A stretch of DNA of 64,000 nucleotides from Arthrobacter hankyongi (GCF_022012395.1 NZ_JAKLTQ010000003.1:1-64000); one strand, 5' to 3'; numbered from the stretch's first letter, positions 8,430 to 17,011 are shown. Program-made: numbers and translations. The notes: generated by a model from the letters alone, not told the origin.

Positions 8430-8518
8430 CCCGGCAGCCGCCGGAACAGCCGGACGCCGCCGAACGTTGTTACAGATGATCCGGCATGTCGGCCGGAGGC
8501 AGAAGGAGACCTGGAACG

Positions 8519-9394
8519 GTGCACCATCATTTCAACGGCCTGAAGACCACCCTGCTCTTCGGCGTGCTCTTTGCCATCCTGCTGGGCATCGGCGCGCTGC
8601 TGGCCGCCGGCACACGGAACAGCAGCTTCATCTGGATCATGGCGCTGATCGGTCTGGCCACGGTCGCCTACAGTTACTGGAACAGCGACAAGATCGCCAT
8701 CCGCTCGATGCAGGCCTACCCGGTCAGCGAGGCGCAGCAGCCGGAGATGTACCGCATTGTGCGCGAGCTTTCGGCCCGGGCGAACCAGCCGATGCCGCGG
8801 CTCTACGTCTCGCCCACGCTGGCGCCCAACGCCTTCGCTACCGGCCGGAACCCGCGCAACGCCGCGGTGTGCTGCACCGAGGGCATCCTGCAGCTGCTCA
8901 ACGAGCGGGAACTGCGCGGGGTGCTGGGACACGAACTGATGCACGTGTACAACCGCGACATCCTTACCTCATCGGTGGCGGCGGCGGTGGCCGGCGTGAT
9001 CACCTCGGTGGCGCAGTTCCTGATGTTCTTCGGCGGCAGCAACGAAAACCGCAATGCCAATCCGATCGCGCTGCTGGCGATGTCCCTGCTGGCCCCCTTC
9101 GCGGCCATGCTGATCCAAATGTCCATCAGCCGGACCCGCGAGTACGACGCCGACGAGGACGGCGCCAGCCTGACCGATGATCCGCTGGCGCTCGCATCCG
9201 CGCTGCGGAAGCTGGAAACAGGCACGGCCCGGGCGCCGCTGCCGGCGGACCAGAAGCTGGTCAACACCAGCCATCTGATGATCGCCAATCCGTTCCGCGG
9301 CGGCGGGATGCGGCAGCTGTTCAGCACCCATCCGCCCATGGACGAACGGGTGGCCCGGCTCGAGCGCATGGCCGGACGCTCGCTCGGAGCCTAG
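8519..9394 (+). CDS. htpX: membrane zinc metalloprotease HtpX (M48)
   Basis: 291 aa from GTG 8519, preceded by AAGGAG at ideal spacing; no ATG fits as well. Two N-terminal transmembrane helices (residues 8-30 and 37-53) are followed by the M48 peptidase domain with the zinc motif HELMH (138-142) and the downstream Glu in SRTREYDADEDG. Further hydrophobic segments occur at about 150-165 and 180-198. HtpX cleaves misfolded membrane proteins on the cytoplasmic side and overlaps with FtsH in quality control. The length agrees with the family. Confidence 0.93.
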   Translation: MHHHFNGLKTTLLFGVLFAILLGIGALLAAGTRNSSFIWIMALIGLATVAYSYWNSDKIAIRSMQAYPVSEAQQPEMYRIVRELSARANQPMPRLYVSPTLAPNAFATGRNPRNAAVCCTEGILQLLNERELRGVLGHELMHVYNRDILTSSVAAAVAGVITSVAQFLMFFGGSNENRNANPIALLAMSLLAPFAAMLIQMSISRTREYDADEDGASLTDDPLALASALRKLETGTARAPLPADQKLVNTSHLMIANPFRGGGMRQLFSTHPPMDERVARLERMAGRSLGA

Positions 9395-9432
9395 CGGCGT
9401 CCGCCGCGGGCATAACCGGGTTTAATGGACCC

Positions 9433-10134
9433 ATGCGCCTGCTCCTGATCCGCCACGGACAAACCCCCTCCAACGTCAGGGGACTGCTGGACACCGCCAT
9501 CCCGGGCCCCGGCCTGACCCGGCTGGGCCAGGAACAGGCCCGGGCCCTGCCTCAGGCGCTCGCGGACGAACCGATCGAGACGCTGCTGGCTTCGACCGCG
9601 GTGCGTACCCAGCTGACCGCCTCGCCGCTGGCCGGTACCACCGGGCTGCGGATCGAGGTCCGGGACGGGCTGCGCGAAATCTCCGCCGGGGACCTGGAAC
9701 TGGCGGCCGATCCGCAGGCGCACCGCGCTTATATGTCGGTAGTCTTCGGCTGGACCGCCGGGGACCTGGGCCGGCGGATGCCCGGCGGCCCGGACGGCCA
9801 TGAAACCTTCGGCCGCTTCGACGAGGTGATCGCGGAACTGCTCGCTTCCGGCCTGCAGACGGCGGCCATCGTCAGCCACGGCGCGATGATCCGCAGTTGG
9901 GCCGGCGCCCGGGCGGTGAACCTGGGTCCGGACTACGTCGCCCGGAACATCCTGGGCAATACCGGTGTGGTCGTGCTCGACGGCGACGGCGACGGCGGAG
10001 GCTGGGAGGCGCTGAGCTGGATGGGCGAGGCGATCGGCGGCCGGGCGCTGCAGGGGACGCTGGCGGACGGCCCGGCGGGCGACGCCGTCGGAATGGACGG
10101 CCGGCGGCGCCGTGCCACCAGCCAGCCGGACTGA
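9433..10134 (+). CDS. histidine phosphatase family protein (phosphoglycerate-mutase-like)
   Basis: 233 aa. It begins LLLIRHGQTPSN, the RHG motif whose His (residue 8) is phosphorylated during catalysis. The partner His occurs in IVSHGAMIRSW. The acidic residue and Arg of the pocket are probably in ALPQALADEPIETLLAS and the following region. Members of this branch dephosphorylate sugars, nucleotides or cofactor precursors, and the sequence does not identify which. It is not a glycolytic dPGM, being short of the typical inserts. The C-terminal ~30 residues are Gly/Arg-rich and poorly conserved. Confidence 0.85.
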   Translation: MRLLLIRHGQTPSNVRGLLDTAIPGPGLTRLGQEQARALPQALADEPIETLLASTAVRTQLTASPLAGTTGLRIEVRDGLREISAGDLELAADPQAHRAYMSVVFGWTAGDLGRRMPGGPDGHETFGRFDEVIAELLASGLQTAAIVSHGAMIRSWAGARAVNLGPDYVARNILGNTGVVVLDGDGDGGGWEALSWMGEAIGGRALQGTLADGPAGDAVGMDGRRRRATSQPD

Positions 10135-10216
10135 TTAAGCCGGCGGCCGCCGCCATCTGGCGACGCATTCCACCTTTCAAGTTGCCACCAATGGCCGGCG
10201 CATAGCAAAATTCCAT

Positions 10217-10235
10217 GGAGGCAAGCCTTACCTAA
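10217..10235. promoter_or_regulatory. DtxR/IdeR-type iron box upstream of efeU
   Basis: The 19-mer GGAGGCAAGCCTTACCTAA matches the DtxR/IdeR consensus TTAGGTTAGSCTAACCTAA at about 13 of 19 positions. It lies 33 bp before the efeU start, where a repressor would block the promoter. Iron-repressed efeUOB transcription is inferred. Confidence 0.55.
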
Positions 10236-10267
10236 CCTAGGCTTGGTCGACCGGAAGAAGATTTGCC

Positions 10268-11113
10268 GTGATTGCCAACTTTCTCATCGGCCTGCGCGAG
10301 GGCCTCGAAGCCACGCTCGTGGTCGTGCTGCTGCTGGCCTACCTGGCCAAGACCGGGCGCCGTCCGCTGGTGCCCAGGGTCTGGGCCGGCGTCGGCTTTG
10401 CCGCTGCCGTATCGGTGGGCTTCGGCGCCCTGCTGACCTTCGGGCCCCGCGGGCTGACCTTCGAGGCGCAGGAAGCCATCGGCGGCGGCCTGTCCATTGT
10501 CGCCGTCGGCTTCGTGACCTGGATGGTGTTCTGGATGGCCAAGGCCTCCCGGACGCTCGGCAGCGACCTGCGCGGCCAGGTGGACCGGGCCACCCAGGCC
10601 CGCGGCTGGGGGCTGGCCTTGGTCGCAGCGCTGGCCGTGGGGCGCGAGGGCCTGGAGACAGCGCTGTTCCTGTGGGCCGCCGCCCGGGCGACAGGGGAGA
10701 CCTGGGAACCGATCGCGGGGGCCGTCCTGGGCATCGCCGCGGCCGTCCTGCTCGGCTTCCTGCTGCACCGGGGAGTGCTGCGGATCAACCTCTCCCGCTT
10801 CTTCACCTGGACCGGCGCGGCCCTGATCGTCGTCGCCGGCGGGGTGCTCGCCTACGGCGTCCACGACCTGCAGGAAGCGGGCCTCCTGCCCGGTCTGCAT
10901 GCGCTGGCCTTCGACGTTTCCGCGGCGGTCCCGCCGGGCAGCTGGTATGGCACGCTGCTCAAGGGCGTCTTCAATTTCTCGCCCGCCACTACCGTCCTCG
11001 AGGCTGCCGCCTGGCTGCTGTACGTAGTGCCGGTGATGGTCCTGTTCTTCCGCAGCCTGCGCGCCGGCCACCGTCAGGCAGCCGCCGGCCGGTCCGTCTC
11101 CGCGGCCGCCTGA
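10268..11113 (+). CDS. efeU: iron permease EfeU (FTR1 family)
   Basis: 281 aa starting at GTG 10268, with GGAAGAAG upstream. Seven transmembrane helices are expected. The two iron-binding REGLE motifs of the FTR1/EfeU family are present at residues 10-14 (GLREGLEATL) and 126-130 (GREGLETAL), in helices 1 and 4. Together with EfeO and EfeB immediately downstream it forms the EfeUOB system, which oxidises and imports ferrous iron (and possibly heme-derived iron) across the cytoplasmic membrane. The gap to efeO is 38 bp. It is likely repressed by an IdeR-type regulator through the box just upstream. Confidence 0.95.
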   Translation: MIANFLIGLREGLEATLVVVLLLAYLAKTGRRPLVPRVWAGVGFAAAVSVGFGALLTFGPRGLTFEAQEAIGGGLSIVAVGFVTWMVFWMAKASRTLGSDLRGQVDRATQARGWGLALVAALAVGREGLETALFLWAAARATGETWEPIAGAVLGIAAAVLLGFLLHRGVLRINLSRFFTWTGAALIVVAGGVLAYGVHDLQEAGLLPGLHALAFDVSAAVPPGSWYGTLLKGVFNFSPATTVLEAAAWLLYVVPVMVLFFRSLRAGHRQAAAGRSVSAAA

Positions 11114-11151
11114 CCGGCCCCGCCGCACCCTACCCACCCAAGGACAAACCC

Positions 11152-12318
11152 ATGATGATGAACACCCATGCCCGCGGCGGCGCAGCCACCGTGGCTGCCA
11201 CTGCCGCTCTGCTGCTTGCCGGCTGCACCGACAACACGCAGTCGTCCGCCAGCGACGGCGCCGTCCAGGTCAGCAGCACGGCGGACGCGTGCACGCTCTC
11301 CAGCACCAGCGCACCGGGCGGAACGCTGAAATTCGCGGTCAGGAACGAGGGAACCGAGGTGACCGAGTTCTATCTGCTGGCCGAGGACGGGCTGCGGATT
11401 GTCGGCGAGGTCGAGAACATCGGCCCGGGCCTGAGCCGGGACCTGGTGGTGATGGTCCCCGAGGGCAAGTACTTCACCGCATGCAAGCCGGGCATGGTGG
11501 GCGACGGCATCCGTGCCGCCTTCACGGTGGATGCCGCGCCCAAGGGACAGGAAGTCTCCGCCGGCCGGGCCGCACTGCAGCAGACCGCCGTGACCCAGTA
11601 CGCCGCCTACGTCAAGGACCAGACCGAGCAGTTGCTGGCGGGGACCAAGGAGTTCGCCAAGGCGTTCGCCGCCGGTGATGAGGACACCGCGCGCGGACTG
11701 TATGCCCCCGTCCGCATGCACTGGGAGCGCATCGAGCCGGTGGCCGAATCCTTCGGCGACCTGGACCCGGTCCTGGATGCCCGCGAGGCGGACCTCGAGG
11801 AAGGCCAGCAATGGACCGGCTGGCACCGCGCCGAGAAGGACCTCTGGCAGCCTGCGTCCGGCTACCAGGCGCTAACCGCGGCGCAGCGCCAGCAGCTGGC
11901 CGACAAGCTGGTGGCCGACACCGAGGAGCTGCAGCAGCGTACCCAGGACCTGACGTTCACCCCGGACAAGCTGGCCAACGGCGCCAAGGAGCTGCTGGAC
12001 GAGGTCGCTACCGGCAAGGTCACCGGCGAGGAAGAAACCTTCTCGCATACCGACCTGTGGGATTTCCAGGCCAACGTCGACGGCGCGCGGATCGCCTACG
12101 AAGACCTGAAGCCGTTGCTGGCCGGCAGCGGGACGGAGCTCGATGCCTCGCTGGCGAAGAACTTTGCGGCCCTCCAGCAGCTGCTGGACCAGCATCGGAA
12201 GGGTGAGGGCTTCGTTTACTATGACGAACTGACCGAGGCCCAGGTCAAGGAACTCAGCTCCGCCGTCGACGCGCTCAGCGAGCCGCTGTCGCGGCTGACT
12301 GCGGCGGTGGTCCGGTAG
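11152..12318 (+). CDS. efeO: iron uptake lipoprotein EfeO
   Basis: 388 aa. The signal peptide ends in a lipobox LLAGC (Cys25 lipidated), placing the protein on the outer face of the membrane. Residues ~35-130 form a cupredoxin domain. Residues ~150-388 form the M75/imelysin-type domain with the conserved HWERIEPVAESFGDLDP segment characteristic of EfeO. EfeO binds iron outside the cell and delivers it to EfeU. Three Met codons are in tandem at the start (11152, 11155, 11158); the first is used here. The stop codon overlaps the efeB start by one base. Confidence 0.94.
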   Translation: MMMNTHARGGAATVAATAALLLAGCTDNTQSSASDGAVQVSSTADACTLSSTSAPGGTLKFAVRNEGTEVTEFYLLAEDGLRIVGEVENIGPGLSRDLVVMVPEGKYFTACKPGMVGDGIRAAFTVDAAPKGQEVSAGRAALQQTAVTQYAAYVKDQTEQLLAGTKEFAKAFAAGDEDTARGLYAPVRMHWERIEPVAESFGDLDPVLDAREADLEEGQQWTGWHRAEKDLWQPASGYQALTAAQRQQLADKLVADTEELQQRTQDLTFTPDKLANGAKELLDEVATGKVTGEEETFSHTDLWDFQANVDGARIAYEDLKPLLAGSGTELDASLAKNFAALQQLLDQHRKGEGFVYYDELTEAQVKELSSAVDALSEPLSRLTAAVVR

Positions 12319-13625
12319 TGTCCCGCACGTCGCCCCAGCCGGCGGGGAAGGACGCGGAAGCGGCCGCCGGGCGCCGGGGCTTCAGCCGGCGTTCGCTGTT
12401 CACCGCGGCCGGTACCGGCGGGCTCGGCCTGGCCGCCGGCGTGCTGGCTGGCTCCTCGCTGGCCGGCGCGCGTGAGGCGCAGGCGGCGTCCGACGCCGTC
12501 GCCTTCCACGGCGCGCACCAGGCGGGCATTACGACGCCGGCCCAGGACCGGATGCATATGGCGGCCTTCGACGTCACCACGACGGACCGGGACGAGCTCA
12601 CCGCGATGCTGCGGGAGTGGACCGCCGCCATCGAGGCCATGGCCGCGGGCCGGGAAATCGGTGCCGGCGGGGCGACCGCGGGGGACTACGAGGCGCCGCC
12701 GGAGGACACCGGCGAGGCTTCGGACCTCTCCGCGAGCCATCTGACGGTCACCGTCGGCTTTGGCCGCACGCTGTTCGAGCAGGAGGGCCGGGACCGGTTT
12801 GGCCTGGCGGCCCGGCGTCCGGCGGCGCTGATCGAGCTGCCGCATTTCCCCGGCGATGCGCTGGAGGAATCCCGCAGCGGCGGCGACATCATCGTCCAGG
12901 CCTGTGCGGACGACCCGCAGGTGGCCGTGCACGCGGTACGGAACCTGGCCCGGATCGCCTTCGGCCGGGCGCGCGTGCGCTGGTCGCAGATCGGCTTTGG
13001 ACGCACCTCGTCCACCTCCAGCGCACAGACGACGCCCCGGAACCTCTTTGGCTTCAAGGACGGCACGGCCAACCTCAAGAGCGAGGATGCTGAGGCGCTG
13101 GCCGGCCACGTGTGGGTCTCCGGAGCGCAGGGCGGCGAAGCATGGATGAACGGCGGCAGCTACCTGGTTGCCCGGCGTATCCGGATGCACATCGAAACCT
13201 GGGACCGCACGAGCCTGCGCGAGCAGGAAGCGGTCATCGGACGCACCAAGCGCGAAGGCTCCCCGCTCTCGGGCGGCAAGGAGTTCACCGCGCCGGATTT
13301 CGCCCTGCAGGGCAGCGACGGTCCGTTGGTGCCGGCCGACTCCCATGTGGCGCTGGCCCATCCGTCCAGAAACGGCGGCGTGCAGATGCTGCGCCGAGGA
13401 TTCAACTACACCGACGGATCGGACAGCCTCGGCCGGCTGGATGCGGGACTGTTCTTCATCGCGTTCGTCTCGGACCCGCGCACCCACTACGTGCCGATGC
13501 AGGCGACAATGGCCCGCCGGGACGCCCTGGCCGAATACCTCAGGCACACCGGGTCCGGCCTGTTCGCCGTGCCACCCGGTGTGCCCGAGGGCGGTTACCT
13601 GGGCCAGGGCCTGTTCGAGGCCTAG
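12318..13625 (+). CDS. efeB: Tat-exported Dyp-type heme peroxidase EfeB
   Basis: 435 aa from GTG 12318, overlapping the efeO stop by one base. The N-terminus has a twin-arginine signal (SRRSLFTAAG from residue 24) and a hydrophobic stretch ending near AREAQA, so the folded heme protein is exported. The Dyp motif GFKDG (residues 245-249, catalytic Asp248) and the heme-ligand region SHVALAHP (342-349) are intact. In the Efe system it is proposed to oxidise ferrous iron or liberate iron from heme with peroxide. It ends the operon; an IS110 element follows. Confidence 0.94.
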   Translation: MSRTSPQPAGKDAEAAAGRRGFSRRSLFTAAGTGGLGLAAGVLAGSSLAGAREAQAASDAVAFHGAHQAGITTPAQDRMHMAAFDVTTTDRDELTAMLREWTAAIEAMAAGREIGAGGATAGDYEAPPEDTGEASDLSASHLTVTVGFGRTLFEQEGRDRFGLAARRPAALIELPHFPGDALEESRSGGDIIVQACADDPQVAVHAVRNLARIAFGRARVRWSQIGFGRTSSTSSAQTTPRNLFGFKDGTANLKSEDAEALAGHVWVSGAQGGEAWMNGGSYLVARRIRMHIETWDRTSLREQEAVIGRTKREGSPLSGGKEFTAPDFALQGSDGPLVPADSHVALAHPSRNGGVQMLRRGFNYTDGSDSLGRLDAGLFFIAFVSDPRTHYVPMQATMARRDALAEYLRHTGSGLFAVPPGVPEGGYLGQGLFEA

Positions 13626-13676
13626 ACGTCGGATATGAAGCGAGTCACGCCCGGCCCGAGGGGGCCAAGTCTGGCA

Positions 13677-13693
13677 GCAAGCCTCGGGCTTGC
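13677..13693. terminator. small hairpin after efeB
   Basis: GCAAGCC (13677-13683) pairs with GGCTTGC (13687-13693) around a TCG loop, about 50 bp after the efeB stop. It may terminate efeUOB, or belong to the non-coding left end of the IS110 element. There is no T-run. Confidence 0.35.
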
Positions 13694-13699
13694 CACTAC

Positions 13700-14014
13700 C
13701 CATTAGAAATATGAAGGGGCGGGGGTTACCCGAAGAGTTTCGGGGTTCCGCACCCCGGTCCGTCCGACCGGCCATTATCGCCGGGGCGGTCCCGCCGTGC
13801 CGGCTTCACCGGGCAGGTTGCCCGGAGTTGGCCGGCGGCGCGTCGGGGCCTGTTGCCCGGCGGTGATGGCCTCTATCGGACGGGCCGTCAGCGGGGCTGG
13901 GGCCTCGGCTTCAAAACAGTCGTGGGTTACCAGGTTCCGCGACACCCGTTCCCCTGCCCGGGGCGGCGGGTGTGGACTGGCAGTGCCACATTTGAAGATC
14001 AGGAGGTCCCAGCT
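13700..14014 (+). ncRNA. candidate IS110 bridge-RNA region
   Basis: This non-coding leader of the transposase has no credible ORF but contains hairpins, for example CCCGAA/TTCGGG around GAGT near 13730-13745. In the IS110 group a structured RNA with two loops, one pairing the target and one the donor DNA, is encoded upstream of the transposase. Position and length fit. I could not fold the RNA or match the guide loops to the flanks, so this is inference from family knowledge. Confidence 0.35.
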
Positions 14015-15115
14015 ATGTTCGAGCGTACCTCTGTGGGATTGGATGTCCATGCCCGCAGCATCGCCGCCTGCGCCCTGGATTCGACGACCGGGGAAATCAT
14101 CCGACAGACCCTCGCCCCCGACGACGTCACGGCCTGGCTTGAGCGGCTGCCGGGCCCCATTGCCGTCACCTATGAGGCCGGACCGACCGGCTTCTGGCTG
14201 GCCCGCACCCTGGCCGGGGCGGGCATCGAGTGCCAGGTCGCTGCGCCCTCGCGGCTGCTGCGGGCACCGGGAGACCGGGTCAAAACCGATAAACGTGATG
14301 CAATGTCCCTGGCCCGGATGCTCCGGCTCGGGGAGATCGTGCCGGTCAGGGTGCCCACTGCGGACCAGGAAGCGATGCGGGACCTTTGCCGCGCCCACGC
14401 GGCTGCGGTCAAAGACCTCACCCACGCCCGGCAGCGGATCAACGCGATGCTGCTGCGCCAGGGCGCCGTCTATCCGGAAGCCTCGCACTGGACCCGCGCC
14501 CATTCGGCGTGGCTGGGCCGGCAACACTTTGATCATCCGGCCGCCCAGGCCGTGTTCGAGTCTTTGCTCGAAGCCGAGTCGCTGGCAGTGCAGCGGCGCA
14601 AGCGGCTGGACAAGCTGGTCGCATCCGCTGCCGCGGACTGTGAATACACGCCGGTGATCAACGCCCTGACCTGCCTGCGCGGGATCGACACCGCCGCAGG
14701 ATTCGGGCTCGCTGCCGAGATCGGAGACTGGACGCGCTTCACCGGCGCCACCATCGGTTCCTACCTGGGCCTGGTCCCGTCCGAAGACTCTTCCGGGCAG
14801 ACCCGCAGGCAGGGTGCGATTACCAAGGCCGGCAACAGCCACGCCCGCTGGCTCCTGGCCGAAGCGGCCTGGATCCACCGCCGCCCCTACCGCAGACCCG
14901 GCGTGCGCCTGCTCAAGCAGTGGGAACTGGTCGACCCGGCCACCCGAATCCGGGCCCAGGAAGGCAACCAGCGCCTGCACCGCCGCTGGGAAGCCTTCGA
15001 CGCCCGGAACAAGGCCTCCACCAAAGCCAACACGGCCGTCGCCCGCGAACTGGCCGGCTGGTGCTGGTCACTGGCCGTACCCCTCCAGCAAGGAGCCGCG
15101 ATGAAGGCGGCCTGA
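14015..15115 (+). CDS. IS110-family DEDD transposase (recombinase)
   Basis: 366 aa from ATG 14015, with AGGAGG 8 bp upstream. The N-terminal RuvC-like domain has the DEDD residues in order: GLDVHARS (Asp), TYEAGPTGFWLA (Glu), and KTDKRDAMSLARM (two Asp). The C-terminal Transposase_20 domain contains LTCLRGIDTAAGFGLAAEIG and GSYLGLVPSEDSSGQTRRQG, where the conserved Ser of IS110 recombinases lies. The full length and unbroken frame suggest an active enzyme. Known relatives work with a bridge RNA that specifies both target and donor. Confidence 0.95.
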   Translation: MFERTSVGLDVHARSIAACALDSTTGEIIRQTLAPDDVTAWLERLPGPIAVTYEAGPTGFWLARTLAGAGIECQVAAPSRLLRAPGDRVKTDKRDAMSLARMLRLGEIVPVRVPTADQEAMRDLCRAHAAAVKDLTHARQRINAMLLRQGAVYPEASHWTRAHSAWLGRQHFDHPAAQAVFESLLEAESLAVQRRKRLDKLVASAAADCEYTPVINALTCLRGIDTAAGFGLAAEIGDWTRFTGATIGSYLGLVPSEDSSGQTRRQGAITKAGNSHARWLLAEAAWIHRRPYRRPGVRLLKQWELVDPATRIRAQEGNQRLHRRWEAFDARNKASTKANTAVARELAGWCWSLAVPLQQGAAMKAA

Positions 15116-15349
15116 CCCCGAAACGTGCCGGCCGCCGGCGTGGACCGGCGGCATGGGCAGCATGTGGGACCTAACCCGGGAGAACGCTATGGGCAGCCGG
15201 CCCCAACGCCTGCGACGCCCGGTCCTAGACCACGGTAGAGTCCGCCGAACACATCGTCATGCGGAACCAACCCGCGTGTGTCAGCCTGACCATGCCAGTC
15301 GACAACAGTCCGCCCAGCCGCCCCCTCCGTGCCCTGGCCGGCACCAAAA

Positions 15350-15384
15350 GAGCGGCTCCCGACCCAACCAGCCGGGAGCCGCTC
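15350..15384. repeat. inverted repeat near the IS110 right end
   Basis: GAGCGGCTCCC (15350-15360) and GGGAGCCGCTC (15374-15384) are a perfect 11-bp inverted repeat with a 13-nt loop. It could terminate the transposase or the yajQ transcript, or be a subterminal IS structure. Confidence 0.6.
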
Positions 15385-15415
15385 ACCACTGCCTCTTGAC
15401 AAACCTCTCTACATA

Positions 15416-15907
15416 TCAGCGGTAGTTGATGAACTGCAGGTCCACGTCCAGGTCCGAGGACTTCAGCAGGGAGATGACCTCCTGCAGGTCGTCGCGGGAT
15501 TTGGAGGAGACGCGCAGCTCGTCGCCCTGGATCTGGGACTTCACACCCTTGGGGCCTTCATCGCGGATGATCTTGTTGATCTTCTTGGCCTGGTCCTGGG
15601 CAATGCCTTCCTTGATCGAGGCCTCGATGCGGTACTCCTTGCCGGATGCGTAGGGTTCGCCGGCGTCGAGGGACTTCAGCGAGATGCCGCGCTTGACCAG
15701 CTTGGACTGCAGCACGTCCAGCACCGCCTTGACGCGTTCCTCGGAGTTGGCCTTCATCAGGATCTTCTCGCCGCTGAAATCCGCCTCGGCACCGACGCCC
15801 TTGAAGTCGTAGCGCTGGGACAGTTCCTTCTGCGCCTGGTTCAGGGCGTTTGCCACTTCCTGCTTGTCCACCTTGCTGACGATGTCGAACGAAGACTCGC
15901 TGGCCAT
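15416..15907 (-). CDS. yajQ: YajQ-family nucleotide/c-di-GMP-binding protein
   Basis: 163 aa, the normal length for the DUF520/YajQ family. It starts [20 protein letters not shown] and ends [12 protein letters not shown], both typical; two ferredoxin-like subdomains are expected. Family members bind nucleotides, and in Xanthomonas a homologue binds cyclic di-GMP and acts as a transcription co-regulator; the role in actinobacteria is not settled. The gene stands alone, with its stop codon directly against the presumed right end of the IS110 element. A divergent promoter region of ~165 bp separates it from the next gene. Confidence 0.93.
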   Translation of the reverse strand: MASESSFDIVSKVDKQEVANALNQAQKELSQRYDFKGVGAEADFSGEKILMKANSEERVKAVLDVLQSKLVKRGISLKSLDAGEPYASGKEYRIEASIKEGIAQDQAKKINKIIRDEGPKGVKSQIQGDELRVSSKSRDDLQEVISLLKSSDLDVDLQFINYR

Positions 15908-16074
15908 GTTTCCTCCTCGCTGGGGCCGGATATTCTCCTCCCTAGCCTACTGGCTGGCGCCCGGCCTGCAGCTTCCCAGCAAACGCACAGGTTTCCGGCA
16001 GTAACCGTTCATATGGATTGGCAAGACTGGTTTCGGTTAATCGATACGAACCAAAGAGTCGAAGGAGCAATTAC

Positions 16075-16446
16075 ATGGGGAGCCGCCCGCGCTATGTCGT
16101 CCGGTCGATGAAGGTGGCAGCAGGGTCGCTTCTGGCGGCAGCCGCCGTCAGCGTCCTGGGAGTGCTGGGCACGGCCCCGGCACAGGCCGCCGTTCCGCAG
16201 ACGTTCGGGGCCCATGCCCAGCTGTCGGCAGCTGCTGCCGGAACCTTGGCCCGCCGCGGCATCGACGCGCCGGAAGTGCAGGCCGGCCTGCTGCGGTCCG
16301 AGCCGGATGCAGCCCGGGAGCGCGCCGGACGCATCGCCGGAATCCGCCAGGAGATGCAGCAGGCGGTGTCCTTGGGGCTGGTCACGCAGGCCCAGGCCGA
16401 CCGGTTCACCGCCCAGCTTGCGGCGCGGATCATGCAGGGCCGCTGA
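16075..16446 (+). CDS. small secreted protein, function unknown
   Basis: 123 aa from ATG 16075, behind GAAGGAGC. An N-terminal signal peptide (positive start, hydrophobic core VAAGSLLAAAAVSVLGVLG, cleavage near APAQAA at about residue 38) indicates export. The mature ~85 residues are Ala- and Gln-rich and helical, with LARRGIDAPEVQAGLLRSEP and a QEMQQAVSLGLVTQAQADRF segment that looks like a short helical hairpin. There are no Cys residues and no enzyme motif. I do not recognise a family. It is divergent from yajQ and lies upstream of tRNA-Tyr. Confidence 0.7.
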   Translation: MGSRPRYVVRSMKVAAGSLLAAAAVSVLGVLGTAPAQAAVPQTFGAHAQLSAAAAGTLARRGIDAPEVQAGLLRSEPDAARERAGRIAGIRQEMQQAVSLGLVTQAQADRFTAQLAARIMQGR

Positions 16447-16569
16447 GGCGCGGGCGGTCCTGCGGAGGGGCATGGCGGCGGCCGGAAACGCCCGATTCGA
16501 AACTCAGGCCAAGTTTGTGTAAGGTTGTCTTGCTTCCACAAACGGAAGCGGTCTTCGATGAAGACGTTC

Positions 16570-16651
16570 GGCAGATTACCCGAGCGGCCAAAGGGGGCTG
16601 ACTGTAAATCAGCTGGCACTGCCTACGGGGGTTCGAATCCCTCATCTGCCA
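16570..16651 (+). tRNA. tRNA-Tyr (GTA)
   Basis: The acceptor stem GGCAGAT/ATCTGCC closes an 82-nt cloverleaf with the long variable arm expected of a class II tRNA. The anticodon loop CTGTAAA gives GTA at 16604-16606, and the T-arm has GGTTCGAATCC. CCA is not encoded. The upstream 16532-16565 holds two small hairpins. Confidence 0.95.
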
Positions 16652-16674
16652 CCGCCGTCCCGGCCGGGACGCTG

Positions 16675-16705
16675 CACCCCGGATCCTGATTCAGGATCCG
16701 GGGTG
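16675..16705 (+). terminator. terminator after tRNA-Tyr
   Basis: CACCCCGGATCCTGA and TCAGGATCCGGGGTG form a perfect 15-bp stem around a single T, followed by TTCT. It lies 23 bp after the tRNA. Confidence 0.8.
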
Positions 16706-17011
16706 TTCTGCATTCCGGGCCTTCTTGCCCCGGCCCGGATTTCGATTAGGCCAAGGCCCTATCCAAGTTGCCGCAGACGCTCTACTGTTCAGAATGATTG
16801 CTCCGTCTTCGAGGAAGGAGGAGTGCGGCAGACGATGTGAACCGTGGTCCGGGGGGACCGCCGGCGGCAAGGGGATCCTGCTTTCCATGGGGTAATTCCG
16901 CCTGATTCCTTGGCTGCAGGCATGCACCCGGCACGATGAAGTGCCGCCGGCCTCCGCCGGCTCCGGCCGAGCGCAGGCGCGGCACCACAGGATCTTCCGT
17001 ACGTCGGCATC
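16706..17011 (+). other. non-coding region upstream of the PBP gene
   Basis: 306 bp with no convincing gene. A GGAAGGAGGAG stretch (about 16813-16823) is a strong ribosome-site-like sequence, but only a very short ORF could use it. GC-rich inverted repeats (for example GCCGGC/GCCGGC near 16950-16965) could fold in the leader. It presumably holds the promoter of the PBP operon. Confidence 0.4.

Larger units (their letters stand above)
13626..15415 (+). mobile_element. IS110-family insertion sequence
   Basis: A DEDD transposase gene (14015-15115) with about 390 bp of non-coding DNA before it and 300 bp after it, filling the space between efeB and yajQ. IS110 elements lack terminal inverted repeats and make no reliable target duplication, so exact ends cannot be fixed here. 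The right end is probably within TTGACAAACCTCTCTACATA (15396-15415), the kind of TTGACA-bearing terminus known for this family, next to the yajQ stop. The left end lies somewhere between 13626 and about 13715. Only one copy is in the window. Confidence 0.8.
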
